A stretch of DNA of 64,000 nt, from positions 15,829,135-15,893,134 of the forward strand of contig JASKMD010000029.1 of NCBI GenBank assembly GCA_030144725.1. The letters run 5' to 3'. The notes beneath the pieces are model-generated. The model was not told the origin of the DNA, did no database searches, and saw only the letters and a program-made list of their open reading frames with translations. Numbering within the stretch: position 1 is the stretch's first letter; the number at the start of each line of letters is the position of its first letter. The stretch is from Haematococcus lacustris. Its lineage: Eukaryota > Chlorophyta > Chlorophyceae > Chlamydomonadales > Haematococcaceae. The position numbers and the translations under genes are program-made. Below, one piece after another: positions 21,258-31,300 of the stretch.

Positions 21258-21506
21258 TTAATCCCTACAGCCCTCATGCAACACCAAAATAAAGCATGAG
21301 TTGTAATCAAACACAGGCTGCGAGATCGCTGTTGTAAAGGCTACTGACAGTGTGCCTAATGCCCACTTCAGCTCAGCCTTCTGGTGTGTGTGCCTCCAGG
21401 CTACTACTAGCAAGAGCTCTACCCTACTCTATAGCTCTTACTCACACACATCCCCTTCGTGAGGGGTTTGGTATCTTGTTTTCTTGGATTGTCTTGCTGT
21501 AGCTGG
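21258..21506 (-). ncRNA. Candidate guide (omega) RNA / right end of the Fanzor element (RE2)
   Basis: The segment begins about 26 nt after the Fanzor stop codon on the minus strand. It opens with a block ending in the hairpin CCCCTCACGAAGGGG (21452-21466 in minus sense) and continues for ~200 nt that are repeated in diverged form at 20866-21088. In the hairpin a U-G pair in this copy corresponds to a C-G pair in the other, so pairing is conserved while sequence changes. For TnpB and Fanzor, the guide RNA scaffold lies at and just beyond the 3' end of the nuclease gene and runs to the element's right end (established knowledge). The RNA call here is inference. Confidence 0.4.
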
Positions 21507-24177
21507 CTATCGCCGCCACTTGCGCCGCCACTTACGCAGCAGGGCCTTGTCGGGCAGGTACACCCACTCCTGGCCTGGCCTGCCTAGCTTTGGCATGGCT
21601 GGGCGGCCATCCCAGTAGCACAGCTCGGTGGGGCGTGGGCCTGGGCCGACTGCACAGCGGCGGATGTTCAGCGCGGCTGACACGTCCCGGTCGTAGAACC
21701 TGCACATGGGTGTGGGAAATGCATTGAGTCAAGTCATGTGCCATGTCATGTGTCACCTCATGTGGGATATGTTGCAGCCATGTACATGTGCATTGTCTGG
21801 TCATTGCTTACCTGATGTTGTAGCTTGTTGAGCTCATCAAGCCCCTGACTTGGGAACGCTTCGCCTCGCTGTACACTGGCCGCAGCCACCTGCATGGACA
21901 CATGGGGCAATGCACATTTGTAAGATTTTTCCTTACCTTCCCAATCTTGACCCTACCAAGCCGCCTTCACTCCACCACCTCCCAGCACTACCCTGGCCCT
22001 CCCCCACTGACCCTCTCACCTGAAGGACTCAGGCGGCTGCCCAGGCAAGGCCTCAATGGGGTGGCTGTAGGCTGAGCTGACCCGGCTTGTGCGGAACTCA
22101 TCCACCAGCACCACACGCCCTGCCCCGAATTGCTGCACTGCCTCTTTCCTCATCTGGCTGACTGGGACACCCCTGCAGCCAATGCTGCCGCTGCCGCTGA
22201 AGCTAGCTGCCCCATAGGCCAGGGCCAGGATGCGGTCCGGCCACCGCTTCTGTGCCTGCTTCTTGACCTGCGTCCACACATGGTACAGCACACAGTGGCA
22301 CACATGTGTAAGGTCGGGTATATCAGCAGCAACAGAGGCAGCAACAGGAGCAACAGCAGCTGGCCAGGTGAGCTGACTGTGGTTGGCTGCTGCCTAGCTC
22401 GTGGCTAGCTGCTACTGGGCCTTACCTTGGCCCAGAACGAAGCCACCACGCGCCGCTTGCCACAGTACAGCCGGAACTTGGCGTTGGCCCAGCGCTTCTT
22501 CGAGACCTCGGCCCACATGGCGTCATACGTCTCCAAGACGGTGTCGGCGAACCGCCGGTACGAGGCCAGCGAGCTGGGCTTGCTGCTGACCCGCGACAGG
22601 GCTGTGAGCTGCGGCTTCACCTTGGTCAGCCACGTCTTGGTCGCCTGGGCCTGCCGCGTAATGCCGCTGTCCCGGTAGTACTGACCGGCTGTGAGCTTCC
22701 AGTGCCGCACGGATACCACTGTGCCGGCAGCGCTGCGCTCCTCGTGCGCTACAGTGGCCATGTTGGTTTTGCCAGGGTCAACGCTCACAAGGCAGGCACA
22801 AGGCAGCTGACTGCAGGCTCACAAGGCATGTGACAGCACACATGGCAGCTGACGGAGCACCAGAGGACTGGCTAGCACCTGACTGCAAGGAGCACTCACG
22901 TGGCTGTCTTTGGGCCCTGCAATGAAGTTGCCCGGCACCGCTGGGTCAGGTAGGGCACCGTTCCTGAACTTCTTCAAGGAGGTGACCCCTGCCTCCGTCA
23001 GCACCCCCAGCATGCCGGCGTCATGCATCATGCCGTATAGGCCCCTGGTGTCGATGAAGATGTGCCGAGCCTGGCACTTGCTGGTGGGGGTGAGGGCATA
23101 GGGTGTGGGGGGGCGGGGGGGCCTTGGCAGCAGCCCTGGGTTGGTGAGCTCAGCCTGCTGCCAAGGCACCATATCCAGCTGCCAGGCTGCCATGGCTGCC
23201 TCCATCTCTCTGGTAGTGTGCACCGCATGGCGCAGCAGCCGGCCCCGGTTGACTGGATCCTCCACCCAGTCGTCATCCACCCTCTCCCCCTCCTCAAGCC
23301 CCAGCAGGCCCCGTTGCAAAGCCACCTCAGCCTGCATGGCTGGAGTTGGCACCACCCCACCCTGCTGCAGCAGCCAGCTGACGTCCAGGCCGCACACCAT
23401 GCGGCGCACATAGGTGCACTCCCGCTTTGACCAGGCTGGCAGGTGCCCACCACCCTCGACCCCCCAGAATCCAAATCTGCGCCGGTGTTCCTCAGTGCCC
23501 AGCAGGACCTTTGCCCCAGCCAGGGACACAGACTTCTTGAGCCTACCAGCGAAGAGCAGCGTGAGCATGTTGCTGAAAGCTGTCTCCAGCTGCTTGCCGA
23601 CGTGGTCCACCATGTTGGTGTCAGACAGGTGGCGGGGGATTGCTGCGAGGCGGGCGCGAAGGTCAGGGTGCTCTGCCAGCACGGCAGCCACTGCCGCGTT
23701 TGGCTGAGTGTTCGCGCCGTTTCCGGGCGGGCCGCGGACCAGCTGCAGGAACAGGTTCCTGCAGCTCAGGTCCGGGATGGCTGCCTGGGAGACTGGGATG
23801 TCTGTGTACACGGGCTGGTCGTGCAGGCCCAGCGGGTCGGCTACGCGAATGGTAAACAAGCCGCGCACGAGTAAGCCCAACAGCAGGCTGGCGAGCACCC
23901 CACGCTCGCTGATGGCCTCCGCTCGTGGCCGCACAGCGTCGGCCAGGAAGGCATCCCAAAGCTCTTGCGGGAGGTGGTCGATGAGGTGGGCTATCTTACA
24001 CTTCCTGCCGTGGTATGTGTTATCCCTATCGCGGGCAGCGCGGGCCTCTCCGGAAACCTTTCTATTTTGCTGCGCCTCGGTGAGATCCGGCTGTAGTGCC
24101 TCGTCGCGGTCCTCAATGTCACTGTCCGGGTCCTCCGGCACTGGCCTAGGCACGGTTCGTCTTTTTTTCTTAGCCAT
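21507..24177 (-). CDS. Fanzor: eukaryotic TnpB-like RNA-guided RuvC endonuclease
   Basis: Five exons with GT-AG introns join in frame on the minus strand: 24177-22900, 22806-22426, 22267-22020, 21889-21812, 21699-21507, giving 725 aa. The start ATG (24177) precedes a basic AKKKRRTVPRP segment that looks like a nuclear localisation signal. Residues 1-426 are a long N-terminal region; the RuvC core follows: SVDPGKTNMATVA with D436 (RuvC-I), a helical middle with KFRLYCGKRRVV, LAYGAASF, VVLVDEFRTS with E610 (RuvC-II), and FYDRDVSAALNIRR with D667 (RuvC-III), then a basic tail KWRRKWRR. The D-E-D triad is intact. The zinc-ribbon position between E610 and D667 has no cysteines (TSRVSSAYS where TnpB usually has CxxC). 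Fanzors cut DNA under guidance of an RNA made from their own locus (family knowledge). Confidence 0.87.
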
Positions 24178-24908
24178 AGAAAACAATAACGTCAAGCCAT
24201 CACAAATACTAGGATATTATCGGTTTTGTTTGTTTGCATTTGCGGTTTTGTTTGTTTGTTTGTCGTCTTCGCCGCCTTGAACAACCAGCTCGATAGACAG
24301 CCGGTCAAGCAAGCCCGCATGCAGCCAAACAAAAGTATGCACGTTCAAGTTATGCAACGTCAGGTCATGTGTCAAGAAAGAAGTAAAGACTAAGCTCTCG
24401 CCATCAAGCGTGCAAGCAGGGTGGAGAGAAGCCTCACGGCATGCCCTTGCTATCCTGCCACCAGGGAAGGTCATGTGTCAGGTCAATTGGAATCTGCTCA
24501 TGTTGACAGAGTGGCCCGTAATTACCTGATGTGCGAGATTGCTATGCCTTACTGAACACTGGCCGCAGCCACCTCCAAGGACATTTGCCATTGCTCAAGT
24601 GGAATGTCTTTTCATCGTGTTGCTGTTTGTGACATAGTGTGGGACTGCTGTTAAATCCTACAACCCTCATGTAGAGCCAGTCATGTCCCCGTTGTCGTGC
24701 TTGCCGATCCTCAGCTGGCTGTTCATTGCTTGCAGTATTCAGCTAAAGCATCAAATGTGCACCATCGCACTATCCCTCTGCACCCATTGCCAAGTATGAA
24801 CCACCAGCATGCAACATGTGATGGCTGATGCACCGCTGGCCTTCAAGCGTGCCATCAACACCCTAATGGAACTCCCTCCACTTCCAGCCTGCTGCCGCAC
24901 CCAGTTGC
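24178..24908. other. Fanzor 5' flank with a decayed Fanzor-like fragment
   Basis: GTTT tetranucleotide repeats at ~24218-24263 lie just upstream of the Fanzor start. At ~24540-24590 the segment around ACACTGGCCGCAGCCACCT matches exon 4 and its splice acceptor (21875-21894), and at ~24650-24672 a CTACAACCCTCATG block resembles the far end of RE1/RE2. This looks like a second, largely eroded Fanzor element in the same orientation. No intact gene seen. Confidence 0.4.
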
Positions 24909-25540
24909 ATGCTCAAGTTGTTGCCTGCTGCTTTAGATCATGAGGTTGCTGCCGCTGCCGCTGCCGCTGCCCCTGCTGCCGCAGCTGCTGCTGCTGCCAC
25001 TGCCCCTGCTGCCCCTGCCGCCCCTGCTGCCCCTGCTGCTGCTGGCCCTTTTGCTGCTGCCCCTGCTGCCCCTGCTGCTGCTGCTGCCCCTGCTGCTGCT
25101 GCCCCTGTTGTTGCTGCCCCTGCTGCTCCTGCCCCTGCTACTGCTGCCCCTGCTGCTGCTGGTGATGATGCCGCTGCTGCTGCCCCTGCTGCTGCCACCG
25201 CCGCCGCTGGCGCTGCTGCAGTTGCCGCTGATGCCCCTACTGCCCCTGCCGCCCCTGCCCCTCCTGACCCTGCTGCTGCTGCCCCTGCTGCTGCTGCCCC
25301 TGATACTGCTGCCCCTGCTGCCCCTGCTGCTGCTGCCCCTGCTGCTGCTGCCCCTACTGCCCATGCCGCCCCTGCCCCTGCCGCCCCTGCTGCTGCTTCC
25401 CCTGCTGCTGCTGCCCTTGTTGCTCCTGCCCCTGCTGTTGCCTGCTGCCTACTGCTGCTGCTGCCGCTGCTACTGCTGCTGCCCCTGCCCCTTCTGCTGC
25501 TGCCCCTGCTGCTAGCCTGGCTGCTTTTCGGTGCTAGACA
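24909..25540. repeat. 630-bp GCT/CCCCTGCTG low-complexity tract
   Basis: Imperfect repetition of TGC and CCCCTGCTGCTGCTG motifs. Several frames are open on both strands (Ala/Pro, Leu/Pro, Gly/Ser), which is a by-product of the repeat, not evidence for coding. Confidence 0.85.
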
Positions 25541-26031
25541 CCTGCCATCAGGTGCATTGGGGACGTGAGCCTCCCTCGCGCTGAAGCAGAGGCTGAGCGT
25601 GTTTTACAGCATAGGCAGTGCGCAGAGTTGACGTGCACGCCACGCACGCCACGGCCAAGCGCCGCATCCGTGAGGTGCAGCCCAGTCCTGGCCCTGGACT
25701 GCGGCTGTCAGTTCGAATTGACGGATCAACCTGCGTCATGTTCATTTAATTCCGCGCACTGGCGCCACCACGTGCCGAGCCATGATCGCAGCTCAAACGT
25801 ATTTATTCGTCTCAAAAAGTCGCCAATCGAAAGTGAATCTCACTTCTTAGTGCAGCGCTGGGGCTGTCTTCTTGTATGATTGGTGGCTCTGATTAGAGGA
25901 GGCTGTGCGCGCGTTTGCAGGCCATTCCGAGCACATTTTTCATCTTGCCCCCTTATGTTTTTTATATGTAGATAATATATGATACCGTTTTTATCATTAT
26001 ATGATACTTATTACATCAGCCTGCTTGTATC
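25541..26031. other. Intergenic, nothing recognised
   Basis: No motif-bearing open frame and no clear repeat. The right half becomes AT-rich (around 25950-26030) just before the TIR element. Confidence 0.4.
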
Positions 26032-26869
26032 GGGCCTATCCGCGAACCGACGAGAAAAACTTTCAAATTATTCGCCCCAACCGCTACGCTTTTTGGCCGC
26101 CCGCACGACTGGCTGCAGCTCTAACTGGTCTGACCCCGAAGAATTCTATTGTGCTATAACAACAGCCCGGGGAGTGGTTCAGCGCTGCAAATGGTCGACG
26201 TTTAGGGTCCTCACTCGGCACAGATAACTTTCAAATTTTCTGCTTTTTCTCGGCCTGGTTTCCCCCGCCGAGAAAAAGGAGTAAATTGAAAATAATCTCT
26301 TTCACACACACACACGTGGTCGGCTTCGGCGTCGGCAGTGCTAAACAGCCCAGCATGGCGAATGCCCTGGCAGTGGAGGCGAATGCCCTGGCAGCGGCGT
26401 CCCTATTAGCTACAGGGATTCAGCCCACGACGCTGACGTTGGAGCAGATGCGCCTTCTCCAGCAGCGGTGCCTGCAGGTCGTGGTGCAGCAGAAACAGCA
26501 GATGCAAGCGCAGCAGATGCAGCAGATGCAGCAGTCAACACTAGCGGCGCCGTCGTTCGCACAGCAGACACCGCAGCCTCTGGCGGGTCGGCGGGCGCCC
26601 CCATACTCACCCAGCTCTCCCTTCGAGTTCGTACAATTGCAGGTAAAGAAGAAAGTCGCCATTGTGCCCTCGAAGCCTGTCAGCGTCAGCGTCGAAATCG
26701 TCTTGCTGCCGCTGGCGCTCATCGTCGCTGCTATCAGTATCCAGCAGGGCCCGGCAGATGGGTTGGTAGTGGCAAAGGCGCAGGCGCAGGCGCAGGCGGT
26801 TGGCGCAACCACCACCGAACTAGAAAATCAAAGAAAATTTGAATTACGAGCCCGTTCGCGGATAGGCCC
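26032..26869. mobile_element. Small TIR DNA transposon, non-autonomous
   Basis: GGGCCTATCCGCGAACCG at 26032-26049 is inverted at 26852-26869 with one mismatch, followed inward by weaker inverted similarity (AGAAAA and TTCAAATT motifs). Flanking ATC trinucleotides (26029-26031 and 26870-26872) could be a 3-bp target duplication, which with a GGGCC terminus would suggest PIF/Harbinger. The element holds Gln-rich open frames (from ATG 26355: repeated QQMQAQQMQQ) with no transposase motif; the frame runs out past the right TIR, so it is unlikely to be a real gene. Confidence 0.5.
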
Positions 26870-28376
26870 ATCATCTTACGCATGACTTGCAGCCTGACTT
26901 GCACGACTCAAGTCACAAATGCACCGCACCGCACTTGCGATGCTTATGTGTACCATTAAAACTACCCTCGTCACCAAAACTGCAACCTGCCAGCCTTCCT
27001 TGCATAGCCTGTTCCAAACTTATAATACTGCACCCAACCTACAAACAGCCACACAAAGCAAACCGTGGCCATCGCAACCAATGTGGCCTGCTCAGCCTGG
27101 CCCAACCGCTTTTGCGCGGCCCAGCCACATTTGCGCGGCCCAACCAAAACCTGACGCGCCCGGCCTATTAAGTTACCTTATGGGGATTTAGTGGCTTGTT
27201 TTTGGCCTACACTGCTATGAGTGCAGCTGTGCGACCCCAGCGCACGGGTCGCAGTCGCAATATTACAGCACACCGACTTTGTCGACTGTAGTGATGAGGA
27301 TAGTGATAGTCCAGGCCAGCAAGCACAAACATCAATGGGAGTGTGCTAACAATGGGGCCAACAATGACGGGCTCAGCGGCGCTTCAATGAGGACGCTTTT
27401 GGCCCAGTCCCGCTGGACGACCGCGGTTTGCCAGAGGGCCACGCCGACTTCAAGCCATCTTGAACATGTTGGGTGTGGATTTGCACAAGGAGACCTTCTA
27501 CCGCACTACACAGCTCGAGGAATTGCATGGAGAGGTCAAAGAGCTGACCTTGAAGGAAGTGGTGAAGGTAATTGCCATGCCATGCCGTCACCCATCCACC
27601 CTCCCGAGTGAGTTTAAACTTACTCGGGCCGTTTAAAGGGTGCTGAGCTATTGCCCTAACCGCCGACAACGAACAAAACTGGGGTACACTGGGGAAACAT
27701 TCAAGTTTGCACGTTTGCGATGGTTTGCGCTGTTGGGCATACGAAGGCCAGGTGTTCCGTGTCAGCCAGAACGATAGCCAATACCGTGCAGTTGTGGGCG
27801 CCTGAGACTAAGACCAAGTCAGCGCACAACCATGTTACATTCAACTCCCAGCTTCCTCGCTCACACTTCAAAGCCAAATTCAATGTGGGATACATACAGC
27901 CATAATTCTACAAGCTGCATGATGCAGTTCCTACCATACAAAATGTTCATATTCGCTCACGCTATGCAAGGATGCTGCCTGTCACTCCATGCAGGTACAT
28001 CACAAATACTCCGCATGCTAAACACCAGCATGCTAGACACAAGCATGCACGGTACAAGCGCAGGGGAACCTCGCCAGTTATAGCTGTAGCTTTAGCCTCC
28101 CCACCTAATGCGTACACTCCCCTCATCACCGGACCCCAGCTGGTCAGCAGCAGCGGGTCACTCGGCTAATGGGCAAAACTTGTTTGCAAAACCTAGCTGC
28201 CTCCATGGCTCCAAAGCCAGCATGTGTTAACTCCCAGCATTTTCAATCTGCTCACCCATGACTGTCGGGCTGTCGGCCTGACCTTCCCCACACCACTCCC
28301 CGACCTTCCCCACACCACTCCCCATCACAATGCTTGCATGACACAGCTGACTGGCTGCCTCGTCCACTGCCCTTGC
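26870..28376. other. Intergenic with a possible broken exon
   Basis: At 27390-27570 on the plus strand two frames look protein-like in sequence but are one base out of register: one reads NEDAFGPVPLDDRGLPEGH, the next MLGVDLHKETFYRTTQLEEL and ends at a GTAATT donor-like site near 27569. I do not know the family; it may be a decayed gene. From ~27715 the sequence is the left edge of the ABCC duplication unit and is repeated near 36645. Confidence 0.3.
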
Positions 28377-31300
28377 TCAGCGCCCGTGCCCTGCAGCCTG
28401 GCGTGCCGCAAAGAAGTTGGCTGCCATCTGGCGCAGCGCGGCTGCAGCAGCGTCGCCAGTCTTGTCCACCAGCTTGCTGAACATGGACTCCCGGTCAGCC
28501 AGCAGGGCGCTGGGCTCCGCATTCTCCTTCAGCACACCAGCCTCCATCACCAGCACCTGGGCAGGGCAGGGGGCAGGGGGCATTGTGAAGCCAGCACTCA
28601 CTGCCCTCCAGCCTAATGGCACGCAATGCCAGCAACCAGCGCCTCACCTTGTCGGACTCGATCACGGTGTCCAGGCGGTGCGCAATGGTGATGATGGTGC
28701 GTGCCTGGAACACACGCTTGATGACGGCCTGCACCTCCTGCTCAGTGGCCGGGTCCATGGCGGCAGTGGCCTCGTCCAGGCACAGCACAGGCACCTGCAG
28801 CACCAGGGCCACCAGCCAGGGCTCAGCTCCACCACTGCTCCTCCTGGCCAGCTTGACCCGCAGCACAGCAGATGTGGACCTCACACCCTGGCTGAGGTCC
28901 ACTCCAGCGCTGTCCCTGGGCCAACAGCCATCCACCACCACCAGCAGTGCCGGTTGGCCACACACACCTTGCGCAGGGCAGCGCGTGACAGGCACACCAG
29001 CTGCTGCTGGCCCAGGGACCAGGCGCCTGAGCCAGTGCCAGCCACACGGCCGTCCAGGCCGCCAGTGCGCTTCACCTGCTCCTCAAGGCTGGCCTGCGGG
29101 GCAGGACAGGGCAGAAGGGGGTCAGCTGTGAGTGTGGAGCAGCGGCAGGGACGAGTGGGAAGGTGCCAGCAGGGGCAGGGGCTGCAGTATTTGGCTGTGC
29201 GCCTGACCCTGGCTGCACTCCCTGACTGCTGCTGCTGTTATCAGCACTGGCCTGGCCTGGCTCACCTGCTTGATGACATCCCACAGCTCCACATCAGTGT
29301 GCTCGCTGAAGGGGTCCAGGTTGGTGCGCACGGTGCCGCTGAACACCACTGGCTCCTGGGGGATGATGCTCAGACCGCGGCGCAGGCGGCGCAGGGTCAT
29401 GCTGGCAATGTTTGCACCGTCCACGAAGATGTTGCCCTTCTCCAGCTCAAACATGCGGTACAGCGCCAGCAGCAGCGTGCTCTTGCCCGACCCAGTGCGA
29501 CCCACCACGCCAACCTGCAGTGGGGGGCAGTCAGGCAGCCAGGCAGCTTAGCAGTCAGTGGGTGCAGTAGCCTGTGGGGTGGGGAGCAGTGCCCTGTCCT
29601 GGTGCTCACCTTGTCATGGTGGGCCAGCGAGAAGGTGACGCCCTTGAGGGCAAAGGGTGCAGTGGGCGCATCTGCAGGTCATGGGCAGCAAGCTGCTGGT
29701 GGGCAGAGCGTGGGCTGATGCCCAGCAATGAGAATGTTGACCATGAGGTCGTGGATGCATGCAAGCTGGCACAGGGGCAGCACAGGGGCAGGGACACAGG
29801 CTGGTCAGCTGGAGGTGCATCACGTCAGGCCAGCCACTGCCTGCAGGGGCTTGGACCAGCCACTCACATTTCATCCACACGTTGTCAAACACCACGGTGC
29901 CGCGGCTGGGCCAGTTGATGGGTGCCCCGTCAGCGTCCATGGTGCCAGACTTGGCCTGCTTGCCTCCCGCTGACACCACGATGCTCAGGTCAGGCTTGCC
30001 ATCACTGCCCGAGGTGCTGGAAGCCGGGGTTTGATCAGCCTTGGCAGCACCCTCCACTGGAATGGAGGTGGCTGCAGCAGCAGGGAGGCGAGCAGGGCCA
30101 GCAAGGGTGGGCAGCTGGGAATGCGGCAGTGGTCCGGGTGCTGCAGGGTGTGGTGTGGGGCCAGCACTAGGCAGGGGCAGTCCTGTGCTCGTCAGGGTGT
30201 GCGCTGGGCTGCTGTCCAGGCAGGAGCACGGCCACCACCCACCCAGCCAGCCGATCTTCTCCACAGCAGCCAGGTTGAACAGGGACTCTGCCAGGAAGCG
30301 CACGGACCAGGTGTAGAACACAAGCATCTGCACAGAAAGCAGGGCATGCCAGGGTAAGTGGTGCGGTAAGGGTTAGTGGTGCAGTGTGGTGTGGCAGGGC
30401 AGGGGATGCTGGAACAGGTCAGGTCAGGTCAGGTTGATCAGCAGCAGCGGTTGCAGTGACGTGTCACCCAGTGTCGTTGCCCAGTGCAAGGGGCCCTCAC
30501 CTGGATGGTGTTGCTGAACGCCAGTCCCACAGTGGCTGCTCCCAGCTCCTCCGCCAGGCCCACCGCAAAGCAGGACACGGCCAGCACCAGGATGGCGCCG
30601 TACAGGTCGCACCAGTGCGCCAGCCACAGGTTCAGGGACTCGCCAGTGAACACGGTGGCGTGGTGCACGTCATTCCTGAGCAGCCAAGGCGGCAATAGGC
30701 AGGCAGGCTGGGAAGGTGGTGTGCCTGGGTGCTGGGGCTGGGAGGCGGACATGGCCAGGTGCTCAGCCCAGTGGCCTGGAGCCTTGCGCCCCAGGCAGCT
30801 GTGGAGCAGCCAGGTGGCTAGCCATGCGAGGGATGTCACGCATGCTCCATGGCATGCAGGCTGGGGCTGGTGCGTCCACTCACCGCTGGATGGCAGTCTG
30901 GATGAAGAATTCGGTCTTGTTGAAGGCCTGGATGACGGACAGCCCCTCCAGCGTCTCAGCCACCAGGCCCACCAGCGCTCCTGCTCAGCAGGCAGGGCCA
31001 GGGAGCGGCTCATGCCAGGGCCAGGGCCAGGGCCACAGGGCAGGGTTGATGCCAGGCAGGCCAGGTGCCAGCAGGGCTACCTGCACCGCCAGCAGCCCAC
31101 CAGTGCTGCAACTAGATTTGCTTGTGCACTGACCAACTGAGGCGTGTCATACAGCCCTCACCTCCTGTGGTGGTGCGGTGCGCCTTGAGCTTGGTGGCAG
31201 CGGGCAGGTAGAACACCAACATGATCAGGGTCACGATGATGAGCACGCCCGCAAAGGCGGAGAAGTAGTAGATGGTGGTCGACACCGTAATGATGGTGGA

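Noticed and set aside
24909..25568. 219-aa Ala/Pro-rich ORF and overlapping Leu-, Ser- and Gly-rich ORFs
   Set aside because: All arise from one GCT/CCTGCTG repeat that leaves several frames open on both strands; no start context, domain or splice evidence favours any of them.
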